Part shown: positions 51,306-58,696 of the stretch, one piece after another
Layout of the letters: each line of letters opens with the position of its first letter
Position numbering within the stretch: position 1 is the first letter of the stretch
Notes under the pieces: model-generated
What the model saw: the letters and a program-made list of their open reading frames with translations, nothing else
Told to the model about the DNA's origin: nothing
Databases searched by the model: none
Translations under genes and position numbers: made by a program
DNA from: Lactobacillus colini
GTDB lineage: Bacteria; Bacillota; Bacilli; Lactobacillales; Lactobacillaceae
Direction of reading: 5' to 3'
DNA: 58,696 nucleotides
Assembly: GCF_017874575.1 (NCBI RefSeq)
Contig: NZ_JAGGLU010000013.1
Coordinates: 1 to 58,696 of the forward strand

Positions 51306-52577
51306 ATGAACGTATTTCTTAAAAATAAAAATTATCGTAGATTTTCAATTGCCAGCTTCCTTTCTAGTACTGGCGATATCTTGTTTTACTTAGCATTCAT
51401 GACTTATGCTAGTAAGTTACACAATTATTCGTTAGCTTTATCATTAATTGCAATTTCAGAATCAATTCCTAAATTATTTGAGATTTTTGCGGGATATTTA
51501 GCAGATCGAACAAAGAATAAATTCAAAAATATTTTCCTAATGGCTATTGCCAGATTTCTTCTCTATGGTATTGTAGGACTTTTATTTGCCAGTCAAATTT
51601 CCGACTGGAATTTGGTCTTAGCTGTTGTATTTATTAATTTGCTTTCTGATAGCTTTGGCTCTTATTCAGGTGGATTAGTATCGCCTTTAATTACAGATAT
51701 AGTTGGCAAAGAGGAGTTCGGTGAAGCAGAAGGTTTTACAGGTGGCATCTCGCAAATTATCAACATGGTAGCCCAATTCATTGGCTCTGGCCTATTACTA
51801 TTTCTGTCTTACTCCAATTTAGCTTTTCTTAACGCCTTCACCTTTCTAGTAGCAGGTCTATTATATGCAAGTGTTGGCTTAAATCAGCGCAAGACAGAAA
51901 AACAAGCAGAAGAAGTTAATAACCAAAACTTTTTTACAACTATGAAAGATGCTTTTACGCAAGTAAAAAGCTCTCAAGGCTTGTTAACCATTGTCTTAGT
52001 TGTTGCTTTAATTAATGGAGCATTGGGTGCAATGAGCTCATTAGTACCAATTGTGATTGCTGGTAATAAGTCAACCATGATTATCGGTAGTTACAGCTTT
52101 ACTATGGCTTTGATGGGTGTATTTGCCAGTTGTGGTGCAGCCTTAGGCAGTATGTTCGGACCACAATTATTCAAGAAAGTATCCGCCTTTACAATGACCA
52201 TCGTTGCCGTCATGTTAAGCCTTTTGACTACTTTAGCAGCACTTAGCGGTAATATTTATGCAATTTTACCCAGCTTTTTTGCTTTAGCAGCTAGTGCAAG
52301 CATTGCTTCAATAAAGTTAACGCAATGGCTAGTCAATACGGTTGAGCGTAAGATACTGGCTTCTTCAATGGGCTTGCTTAATACTATCGTTATGGCAGCC
52401 TCACCAGCAATGACCACAGTATTTACTACTATTTCAGGTTTAGGTAATGTCAAATATGCACTAATTGCATTGCTAGTAGTTGAAATGCTTGTTTTAGCAA
52501 TAGCTAGTAAGATTAGTTTAAAAATAAACATAAGTAAAGTTAATCTAGACAAGCAAGCTACAGAGACAACTAAATAA
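51306..52577 (+). CDS. MFS transporter, macrolide-efflux-like
   Basis: A 423-residue protein with about 12 segments, MFS_3 group. The N-terminus MNVFLKNKNYRRFSIASFLSS with GDILFYLAFMTYASKL and the loop GYLADRTKNKFKNIFL match Mef-like exporters. RBS AAAGGAG. Divergent from the Rgg regulator, its probable controller. May export a peptide, an antibiotic or the pheromone itself. Confidence 0.85.
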   Translation: MNVFLKNKNYRRFSIASFLSSTGDILFYLAFMTYASKLHNYSLALSLIAISESIPKLFEIFAGYLADRTKNKFKNIFLMAIARFLLYGIVGLLFASQISDWNLVLAVVFINLLSDSFGSYSGGLVSPLITDIVGKEEFGEAEGFTGGISQIINMVAQFIGSGLLLFLSYSNLAFLNAFTFLVAGLLYASVGLNQRKTEKQAEEVNNQNFFTTMKDAFTQVKSSQGLLTIVLVVALINGALGAMSSLVPIVIAGNKSTMIIGSYSFTMALMGVFASCGAALGSMFGPQLFKKVSAFTMTIVAVMLSLLTTLAALSGNIYAILPSFFALAASASIASIKLTQWLVNTVERKILASSMGLLNTIVMAASPAMTTVFTTISGLGNVKYALIALLVVEMLVLAIASKISLKINISKVNLDKQATETTK

Positions 52578-52597
52578 GTGTAAATTATACTAATCAA

Positions 52598-52633
52598 GCA
52601 AAAGTCAATTTAAATTAATGAGTTGATTTTTGC
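52598..52633 (+). terminator. Terminator of the MFS gene
   Basis: GCAAAAGTCAA pairs with TTGATTTTTGC. The same stem overlaps the end of a tiny minus-strand ORF. Confidence 0.65.
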
Positions 52634-53022
52634 TTACGTATTAACTTTTTCAAATAAAAATTGAGATCTTTTAAACATGCAACCCCTCCTTTATAGATAA
52701 GTTCAATTCTTCATATCTAAACTGTCTATCATTTCTAACCTAATTGCTTCTCTAGTCCGTGCCTTTTGCACTAGAAGTCAAGTCCACAACTGCGATGAAT
52801 GACCTCCCCTACCTTTCGCCTTTAAGTCAGTGTAATCTTTTAATCATAACTTATAACCATGCTAAACGTATCTAACACAGTAGTTGGTTAGACTGGTTGT
52901 AGTCACCATTTGACGTTTTTCAGACTTCCTAAGTCCTATCATACGCTAGACTTTATCTGCAGCAGCTCTCGACACTTGCTGAAGTTGTTTTTCAACTCGG
53001 ATACTCCAGCGTTTAAAAAATC
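52634..53022 (-). other. Gene-free, GC-richer, hairpin-rich region ending in a tiny ORF
   Basis: About 390 bp without a normal gene. Read on the minus strand it has small stems (AGTTG/CAACT near 52990, GACTT..AAGTC near 52930, CTTCTAGT paired with ACTAG-AGAAG near 52755). It ends with AAAGGAGGGG and ATG 52678 of a 14-codon ORF (MFKRSQFLFEKVNT). It may encode a structured RNA or be the decayed leader of a lost gene. Confidence 0.35.
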
Positions 53023-53023
53023 C

Positions 53024-53071
53024 GATTAGTAAAAGCGATAATCATTAAGTTGGTTATCGCTTTTGCTAATC
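53024..53071. terminator. Strong bidirectional hairpin
   Basis: GATTAG-AAAAGCGATAA pairs with TTATCGCTTTT-CTAATC, with T runs in both directions (TTCTTTTCT on plus, GGATTTTTT on minus). Confidence 0.75.
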
Positions 53072-53156
53072 TTCTTTTCTAAGTTTTTAACCTCAATTAA
53101 AGAAGTTTTATTCATATACGCTTATTAATTTAAAAACTCACATATTCCCAAAACAA

Positions 53157-53207
53157 AAAGCCAAGTATTAGCTACTTAATAAGTACCCTAATATACTTGG
53201 CTTTATT
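53157..53207 (-). terminator. Terminator after the 74-residue membrane-protein gene
   Basis: AAAGCCAAGTAT pairs with ATACTTGGCTTT, T run on the minus strand. Confidence 0.75.
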
Positions 53208-53230
53208 TAAAAGTATTAGCTAAATGCAGA

Positions 53231-53455
53231 TTAACTAAAGAACATCATAATTACACATATGATACCAGCAAGAAACATTATTCCACCAATAACATACCCT
53301 GCAATAACAGCAAAACCTAAGAATTGATTAGAATTTCCTTTGTTAGTTTCTGCTGTTACTTTAACATAGCTCTGCGCATGTTTAATTGTAATGAATCCAG
53401 CCACTAGTAATAATACACCTATAACCAAGTAGATAATGTGTTGCATAATTCTCAC
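53231..53455 (-). CDS. Small membrane protein, function unknown
   Basis: A 74-residue protein with two hydrophobic segments (IIYLVIGVLLLVAGFITI and FAVIAGYVIGGIMFLAGIICVIMMFF) joined by a polar loop (KVTAETNKGNSNQ). GAGA-type weak ribosome site. On the same strand and 76 bases after another small membrane-protein gene; perhaps one unit. Confidence 0.6.
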   Translation of the reverse strand: MRIMQHIIYLVIGVLLLVAGFITIKHAQSYVKVTAETNKGNSNQFLGFAVIAGYVIGGIMFLAGIICVIMMFFS

Positions 53456-53531
53456 CTAGACAATTCTATTTTAAAAATATTTAAAGCACTTTCTTAGGTT
53501 TATTTTACTTCAAATAAACATAAAATTGTCA

Positions 53532-53885
53532 TTAGCTTTCGATTTTTCTTTCAACCAAGATAAGTAGTCCCGCAATTAAACAAGCAATAGTGATAACTTC
53601 GATCGTACCTACGATACCAGGAAATGGGTTACCACTTGGCAGTACCACGAGAGCAATTACAATATCTGGAATAGCACAAATGACTGATATAACAGTATAA
53701 CTAGCTACATATTTAGGAATGATTGCTGCTAGTATTGGACTTACCACCATCATGATCGGAATTAATAATAATGGCAATTGTAATATCGTATCCCAACCGC
53801 TAGCAGATCCTACATATAGCAAGTAACTTAAGCAAATGAACTCAGTAAGAGCTGTTGTTATCTTCAACTTAATCATATCTTTCAT
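53532..53885 (-). CDS. Small membrane protein behind a LytTR-type direct repeat
   Basis: A 117-residue protein with four hydrophobic segments and a basic end (ERKIES). No family recognised. AGAGGAAG precedes the ATG. Its promoter region carries two copies of ACCGAATAGGTAC spaced 21 bp, as in LytTR-regulator sites, so it may be a bacteriocin-regulon or stress membrane protein. Confidence 0.6.
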   Translation of the reverse strand: MKDMIKLKITTALTEFICLSYLLYVGSASGWDTILQLPLLLIPIMMVVSPILAAIIPKYVASYTVISVICAIPDIVIALVVLPSGNPFPGIVGTIEVITIACLIAGLLILVERKIES

Positions 53886-53944
53886 AGTTAACTTCCTCTG
53901 TATAATAATCTAATTTACCCTCATTAATTCGATTGATACTTATA

Positions 53945-54011
53945 TAATACACGGATTTTTCACTATTCTTTTAAAAAGTACCTATTCGGTCGATTTTCGT
54001 ACCTATTCGGT
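53945..54011 (-). promoter_or_regulatory. Promoter with LytTR-type direct repeats
   Basis: On the minus strand ACCGAATAGGTAC occurs at 54011-53999 and 53990-53978, start-to-start 21 bp (two helical turns). A -10-like TATTAT lies at 53945-53950. No good -35 is present, as expected for activator-dependent promoters. Confidence 0.55.
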
Positions 54012-54033
54012 AATTTTAGTTTAATTCCAAAAT

Positions 54034-54084
54034 AAAAAGTATTAGATAAATCACACTTCACTGAGTAATTATCTAATACTTTTC
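54034..54084 (-). terminator. Terminator of the PhzF-family gene
   Basis: AAAAGTATTAGATAA pairs with TTATCTAATACTTTT around a 20-base loop, with a T run on the minus strand. Confidence 0.8.
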
Positions 54085-54085
54085 A

Positions 54086-54877
54086 CTATTGAATTGCCAA
54101 TTCACCACTTGAATACAATACTGCATCCCCTGCCAAGACAACACTATCACCATCATCTTCACAGTAAAGCACACCGCTACGATCTGAAGCTTGATAAGCG
54201 GTGATTTCTTTTTTGCCCAATTTATCAGACCAATAAGGAATAATGTGGCAATGTCCACTACCACACACTGGATCTTCATCCACATCTAACTTAGGCGCAA
54301 ATGACCGTGACACACAATCATATTCATTGCCTTGTGCAGTTGCATGTTGTAATAAGCCCGGCAACTTCTTCAACTTATCTTGGTCAGGCTTCATGCTTGT
54401 AACATCTGTTGCTTTGTCGAATACACATAATAAATCTCTGCCCAGATAAGCACTACTTGGAGCCACGCCAAATGCCTCAGTCATCTGATCTGTTACGGCA
54501 ATTGGCTTTAATTTATAAGCAGGGAATTTCATTGCATACCTGTCTTTAATCTTAGTAACTGTTAAATCACCACTCTTGCTAGTAGTAAAAGTCACAGTTG
54601 CACCAATATCAGGATTATTTTTAAAAATTACAAAAGCTGTCGCAAGTGTGGCATGCCCACATAGATCAATCTCCCCACCAGGTGTGAACCAGCGCAATAA
54701 GTAATGATTATCATCTTGCTTAATGGCAAAGGCGGTTTCAGAGAAGCGATTCTCCAGTGCAATATTCTTCATTATCTCTTCGCTCGGCCACTTATCAACT
54801 AAGCACACAGCAGCGGGATTTCCCTTAAACAACTGATCTGTAAAGGCATCTACAATGTATATCTTCATCTTAATCAC
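54086..54877 (-). CDS. PhzF-family isomerase-like protein
   Basis: A 263-residue protein of the PhzF/diaminopimelate-epimerase fold. The N-terminus YIVDAFTDQLFKGNPAAVC, the catalytic glutamate in NRFSETAFA near residue 46, GEIDLCGHATLATAF near 72 and DPVCGSGHCHIIPYW near 200 are all conserved. Members isomerise small acids; few have known substrates. It has an intact frame and ends at a strong terminator. RBS AGAAAGTGAT is weak. Confidence 0.9.
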   Translation of the reverse strand: MIKMKIYIVDAFTDQLFKGNPAAVCLVDKWPSEEIMKNIALENRFSETAFAIKQDDNHYLLRWFTPGGEIDLCGHATLATAFVIFKNNPDIGATVTFTTSKSGDLTVTKIKDRYAMKFPAYKLKPIAVTDQMTEAFGVAPSSAYLGRDLLCVFDKATDVTSMKPDQDKLKKLPGLLQHATAQGNEYDCVSRSFAPKLDVDEDPVCGSGHCHIIPYWSDKLGKKEITAYQASDRSGVLYCEDDGDSVVLAGDAVLYSSGELAIQ

Positions 54878-54922
54878 TTTCTAAATATTTATTTGATTAG
54901 CTCAATTCTACTGCATTAATGC

Positions 54923-55560
54923 CTACATTTCATCAAAACTAATCAACTTACAACCAACTTCTTTAGCTAATTGATGACAATCCTTCGTAAAGCCAACCTT
55001 AGAAAATAAGTAATAGTACTTCACCGGATAGTTAAAAAGATCACTGTTAATAATTAATTTTTCTAAAATATCACGGCTAATTGTCTCATTCTTCCACCTG
55101 CACCCGCCAAAGATAGCAAATGATGGATCATCAGCTATAGATACTTTCTTAGCAAAATAGGACAGATATTGCGGAATACCACCGGCAATTGCATATAATT
55201 CAAATGCCTCTAACTTATCATAATTCTTAAGCATTGCTTGCGCTTCTAAAAAATTGAATGGTTCAAGCTTCAGCTAAATAAGAATATTCATCAATTACAA
55301 ATACCAGTTGTTGAGTTTGAACAAGACTAGCAATACGATTCAACAAAGCATCAAAGTTAGGATAAATTGGACCATTTTCTAGATTAGGATTTCCGAATTG
55401 ACTAACGGCATTACTCATCCTTATAAGATTTGATTATGCATTTTCTTGCGTAGCCGTATAAAAAATCGTTGCCTTATCTTTTATAAATTCTGAAATTAGC
55501 TCTGTCTTTCCTATCCTGCGCCGACCATAGATAACTGCACGTTGAAACTCATTAGCTTGA
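54923..55560 (-). pseudogene. Broken archaeal-type AAA ATPase (PF01637/DUF234 group)
   Basis: The Walker A region FQRAVIYGRRRIGKTEL is readable from about 55555. That frame stops after FYTATQENA, and later pieces (LVFVIDEYSYLAEA, then ELYAIAGGIPQYLSYFAKKV, residues 12-31 of the 103-codon ORF 54923-55234) lie in other frames. The C-terminal part has the usual GG(I/V)P and FGGCRWKNE motifs. At least two frameshifts or stops. Such ATPases are often mobile accessory genes. Confidence 0.75.
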
Positions 55561-55706
55561 TAATGATTATTTATAATTATTTAAATTATTATTTAAGCAC
55601 TAGACAAATAGTATGTACAAAATTTTTATACAAAAAAATTATCCTTAACTTATCTTCGTAAAGAGTTGATAAATCAAGGATAATTACTTTAAATGATTCT
55701 TCTTAA

Positions 55707-55779
55707 TGCTGACTAAAGGATTCGAACCTTCGACCTCATCATTACTAGTGACGTGCTCTGCCAACTGAGCTAAGTCAGC
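55707..55779 (-). tRNA. tRNA-Thr (anticodon AGU), second copy
   Basis: Identical in sequence and orientation to the tRNA at 33568-33640, including TTCTTAAT just outside the 3' end. Cloverleaf complete. The two copies bound the 22-kb variable region. Confidence 0.93.
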
Positions 55780-55901
55780 ATTATCTCTAACACAATTAAA
55801 TATTTAACCATAATCTGACCTAAGTTGCAAGAGAATTATAAAATTATTTTCAAAAAATATTTTTCTGCTAGAATATGAAGTTGCAAGGAGGGGGAATTTT
55901 G

Positions 55902-56603
55902 ATGTCACACTTTTTAACTATTTCTATCCAATTAGATTGGCTCTTTAGGGTCTTAGTTGCAGCCCTTTGTGGTGGGATTATTGGTTATGAGAGGGCTACC
56001 CAGCGCAAGAGTGCCGGAATGAGAACTCACATGGTGGTTGCGGTAGCTTCTGCCTTATTTATGATTGTTTCTAAGTATGGGTTCTTCGACCTCTTAAGAC
56101 TAAATGATATTTCACTTGATCCATCTAGAATTGCTGCTCAGATCGTTACTGGTATCTCCTTTATTGGCGCAGGTACTATCTTAGTTAGACGTGAGCAAGT
56201 TTCAGGGTTAACTACTGCTGCAGGTGTTTGGGCAACGGCCGCAATTGGTACAGCAATCGGAGCTGGTATGTATATTATTGGGGTTGTCAGCACAATCTTT
56301 TTATTCATTATTCAGATTATCTTCCATGATGATAGCTTCATTAACTTCATTATTCTACATATCCGCTTCACCATTCGCATTGAAGCAGATTACCATGATG
56401 GTATCTTGGCTGAGCTGAAGAAGGAGCTTGAAGCTAATGAAGTTGAACAAGTTACTTTGAAAGTTATTAGTCTAAACGCTAAGCACATCTCGGTCTACGT
56501 CGATGGTGTAATCAAGAATCGCAAGGACGAGAACGATATCATCTTAAATCTTGAAAAGAACCCTAATATCCGCAGCATTGTTTATAGCCGTGGCGGTAAG
56601 TAA
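55902..56603 (+). CDS. MgtC/SapB-family membrane protein
   Basis: 233 residues from ATG 55902, chosen because AAGGAGGGGG lies just upstream of it. Four to five membrane segments with the MgtC signature GGIIGYERATQRKSAGMRTHMVV near residue 25 and QIVTGISFIGAGTILVRREQVSGLTTAAGVWATAAIG, then a cytosolic ACT-like C-terminal domain (FTIRIEADYHDGILAELKKEL). Members affect Mg2+ homeostasis and acid survival. Single gene. Confidence 0.92.
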   Translation: MSHFLTISIQLDWLFRVLVAALCGGIIGYERATQRKSAGMRTHMVVAVASALFMIVSKYGFFDLLRLNDISLDPSRIAAQIVTGISFIGAGTILVRREQVSGLTTAAGVWATAAIGTAIGAGMYIIGVVSTIFLFIIQIIFHDDSFINFIILHIRFTIRIEADYHDGILAELKKELEANEVEQVTLKVISLNAKHISVYVDGVIKNRKDENDIILNLEKNPNIRSIVYSRGGK

Positions 56604-56607
56604 TAAT

Positions 56608-56640
56608 TATCCTCATGAGTTTTCTCATGGGGTATTTTTA
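56608..56640 (+). terminator. Terminator of the MgtC-type gene
   Basis: CCTCATGAG pairs with CTCATGGGG (one G-T), followed by TATTTTTAT. Confidence 0.65.
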
Positions 56641-56721
56641 TTAAAAATATCTTTGACTAGGTTTCAGTAGCTAAAGACGATACAATGATAAGTATACTTA
56701 GTCTTATGAAAGGATAATTTT

Positions 56722-57873
56722 ATGGCACATTTACTTGATTACGTTCGTTGGCGTGGTGATCTTGCTTTCGATATAGAACCATTTAATAGTTTAGATGCTG
56801 CCTTATTTGCGGCGCTTTCTTACCTACCTTTTGATAAGTCAGTTACTGGTCATACTCTTGGCGAAGCTTCTGAGCGTTTATACTACAAGCGCATTAAGCC
56901 TTATAAATTAGGACCTGCTGAGAATCTTGAACTACAGCTAATGCCAATCAGTGCCCGCTACAAGAATATCGAATTCGTCGACTGGTCAAAAAAAATCCAA
57001 AAGCGCCCCGCTATCCAATTCACTGCTGCTACCTTCAGAATTGCGCCTAAGAAGATCCTAGTTAGCTTCCGCGGCACTGATGGTAGTATGATTGGAATTA
57101 CTGAAGATGTCTATATGAGCTATCAACCAGAAATTACTGGTCAGACAGTTGCAGCTAATTATCTGCAAGAGATCGCCAATCGCTTCCCTAATAGCGAGAT
57201 TATTACTGTCGGTCACTCTAAGGGTGGTAACTTCGCCACTTACGCAGTTGCATCCCTGCCACCCCAAGACCAAGATCGTGTTATTAAGGCTTATAGCTTC
57301 GACGGACCAGGCTTTATGAAGGAGACTTACGATACCCCTAACTTTCAATCTGCTATCTCCAAGATGATTACTTATGTTCCTGAGGGTTCCATTTTCGGTA
57401 TGATGTTAGACCATCCTGAGCGCACCTTAGTAGTCAAAAGTGACGTCAACATGATGAAGCAACATGACCCACGCCGCTGGAATGTTGCACGTGATGGCTT
57501 TGTCTTAGCACCAGGTCTTACTAACACCAGCCGCATTATTAGAAATTCATTTATTTCTTGGAATACTGAAATCCCCCGCCAGCAACGTCAAGCATTCTGG
57601 TTAGCTTTGTTCTCTGCAATTGAGAACCAGAACATTACTGAATTTAGTCAATTAAAAGCTAATAAGCTCCGAGCTGCTATTCAATTCAGCTATACTTATT
57701 TAAATCTTCCACCAGATATCCGCTTGATTGCTAATCAAATCATTTCTGATATTGCTGCTACGGCTAGAACTCATGTCAATATTCCTCTAATCAACAAGGC
57801 CGATACTCTTAAGCCACTCGGTAATGATTCCAGCAAAGGACCAATTGTACTAGATAGCTACAATGGTGCTTAG
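56722..57873 (+). CDS. DUF2974 (Mbeg1-like) alpha/beta-hydrolase
   Basis: A 383-residue cytosolic protein of the Mbeg1-like family, a lipase-like fold. The nucleophile elbow VGHSKGGNFATYA gives Ser near residue 167, and LVSFRGTDGSMIGITEDVYMSY is the oxyanion-side strand. SFDGPGF near 195 carries the Asp. Function in lactobacilli unknown; probably an esterase. RBS AAAGGA. A parS-like site begins at its stop codon. Confidence 0.88.
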   Translation: MAHLLDYVRWRGDLAFDIEPFNSLDAALFAALSYLPFDKSVTGHTLGEASERLYYKRIKPYKLGPAENLELQLMPISARYKNIEFVDWSKKIQKRPAIQFTAATFRIAPKKILVSFRGTDGSMIGITEDVYMSYQPEITGQTVAANYLQEIANRFPNSEIITVGHSKGGNFATYAVASLPPQDQDRVIKAYSFDGPGFMKETYDTPNFQSAISKMITYVPEGSIFGMMLDHPERTLVVKSDVNMMKQHDPRRWNVARDGFVLAPGLTNTSRIIRNSFISWNTEIPRQQRQAFWLALFSAIENQNITEFSQLKANKLRAAIQFSYTYLNLPPDIRLIANQIISDIAATARTHVNIPLINKADTLKPLGNDSSKGPIVLDSYNGA

Positions 57874-57886
57874 TTTCACGTGAAAC
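57873..57886. promoter_or_regulatory. parS-like centromere site
   Basis: GTTTCACGTGAAAC is a perfect 14-bp palindrome and matches the parS core. It overlaps the stop codon of the hydrolase gene. See also 1021. Confidence 0.7.
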
Positions 57887-57912
57887 GTGTGCTACATTTA
57901 ACTTCTACCATA

Positions 57913-57956
57913 ACAAAAAATTGCCACTATTTTTGATTTTAGTGGCAATTTTTTTA
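57913..57956 (+). terminator. Terminator of the DUF2974 gene
   Basis: AAAAATTGCCACT pairs with AGTGGCAATTTTT, T run after. Confidence 0.85.
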
Positions 57957-58345
57957 TTTTATGAATCAAGTCTTCTCAACTGACTATCTTGATAATAGAA
58001 TTAACTAAATTGGTAAGAGCTTCTAAGAAGTCCATCGAAAAGTCTCGCTCTAAGCGAAAATAAAAAAGCAAGTGATGCCGTGATACAATTTTTTTGCTAG
58101 GTTGTTAACGGCTCATTTGCTATAAACAATTGATACAACCGTTCTTGAAACGGCTCTAATCTACTGAGGTGCTGTTGGTAGCAGCACCTTTTTTGACTTC
58201 TAGGTATTATTATACAAGCTTTGCAGCTTAATTCAATAATTATCAAATACAATAAAAATATATATTTTACCTGCAAGCGCTTTACAATGGCATAATTTTT
58301 TCATATAGTTATCTCATAATAATACAAAAAAAGGATGACAATAAT
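57957..58345 (+). promoter_or_regulatory. Leader/promoter region of the fructokinase gene, with a terminator and a cre-like site
   Basis: A 389-bp gap. AGGTGCTG..GCAGCACCT followed by TTTTTT (58166-58195) is a clear terminator, which ends something transcribed from the gap itself, perhaps a small RNA starting near 58090. TGCAAGCGCTTTACA (58272-58286) has the AAGCGCTT core of a catabolite-responsive element and stands 60 bases before the gene. Confidence 0.55.
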
Positions 58346-58696
58346 ATGACAGATAAAAAATACGTAGGTAGTATCGAAGCTGGCGGTACTAAATTTATCG
58401 TTGCTGTACAAGACGTTGAAAGCGGCAAGATTATTGCTCAAGATCGAATCTCAACTCAAGATCCTAAAAAGACTCTTGAACAAAGTGCAGCCTTCTTCAA
58501 AGAGAATCCTGTTAATGCACTAGGTATCGGAACCTTTGGTCCAATTGATATTAATGAGAACTCTAGAACCTTCGGTTATATCTTAGATACCCCTAAGCCT
58601 GGTTGGTCTGGAACTAACTTTAAGGGGTACTTTGAAAAAGAACTTGATATCCCTGTTGTAATGACTACTGACGTTAATGCTTCTTGTTATGGCGAA
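58346..58696 (+). CDS. ROK-family fructokinase (partial, cut by the window end)
   Basis: The first 117 codons. The N-terminal IEAGGTKFIVAV is the ATP-binding phosphate-1 motif of ROK kinases, and ALGIGTFGPIDI and TPKPGWSG are hallmarks of lactobacillus fructokinases (ScrK type), which phosphorylate fructose after sucrose uptake. VVMTTDVNASCYGE leads to the catalytic Asp region. AAAGGATG precedes the ATG. The cre-like site upstream suggests CcpA control. Confidence 0.9.
   Translation, partial: MTDKKYVGSIEAGGTKFIVAVQDVESGKIIAQDRISTQDPKKTLEQSAAFFKENPVNALGIGTFGPIDINENSRTFGYILDTPKPGWSGTNFKGYFEKELDIPVVMTTDVNASCYGE

Noticed and set aside
53231..53885. Bacteriocin structural genes
   Set aside because: Neither small protein has a double-glycine leader or YGNGV motif; both are multi-segment membrane proteins.

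Overview
This window looks like chromosome of a host-associated Lactobacillus of the acidophilus group (crispatus, helveticus, gasseri and johnsonii relatives). The DNA is AT-rich and ribosome binding sites are strong AGGAGG types. Surface proteins carry lactobacillus SLAP domains, and there are several Rgg-type peptide-responsive regulators. Species cannot be fixed by eye. Two parS-like sites (1021 and 57873) hint that the region is near the replication origin.

Layout. 0.1-5.4 kb: a Cof-type HAD phosphatase, a ClC chloride transporter, and a tryptophan-type ABC transporter (trpX-Y-P) preceded by a leader peptide with two adjacent Trp codons and mutually exclusive hairpins. 5.5-13.4 kb: an IS4-type transposase, rarA, a PNPOx-fold protein, an Rrf2 regulator, a glycine betaine/choline (OpuC-type) ABC transporter, and a decayed IS66 element ending at 13342. 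13.7-25.8 kb: the most unusual part, a tightly packed minus-strand operon. It holds an MFS exporter, two nucleotidyltransferases, an archaeal-type phosphoglycerate-mutase-like enzyme, a HAD phosphatase, a class I aminoacyl-tRNA-synthetase paralogue with altered signature motifs, two ATP-grasp ligases and a second MFS transporter. A caspase/CHAT-like protein with a zinc ribbon lies upstream. I read this as an undescribed biosynthesis and export system for a small amino-acyl or peptidyl, probably nucleotide- or phosphate-linked, product.

26-33.5 kb: housekeeping genes (AI-2E transporter, DegV, a SLAP protein, YjjG-like nucleotidase, thioredoxin-like), an Rgg-MFS pair, a possible 16-residue hydrophobic peptide gene, and a tandemly duplicated small-toxin-like RNA locus. 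33.57 and 55.71 kb: two identical tRNA-Thr(AGU) genes bracketing a 22-kb plastic region. Inside are a rgg gene with a divergent SHP-like pheromone gene, a SLAP surface protein, two DUF4097 paralogues, a HicB relic, an ABC exporter, a HigB/HigA toxin-antitoxin module inside a 104-bp duplication, two further Rgg genes (one with a chain of tiny ORFs and two matching operators), remnants of a class II bacteriocin locus, an MFS exporter and a PhzF protein. 55.9-58.7 kb: MgtC-type protein, a DUF2974 hydrolase and the start of a ROK fructokinase behind a cre-like site.

Taken together, conserved lactobacillus genes are interrupted by accessory blocks devoted to peptide signalling, export, immunity and a novel biosynthetic operon.
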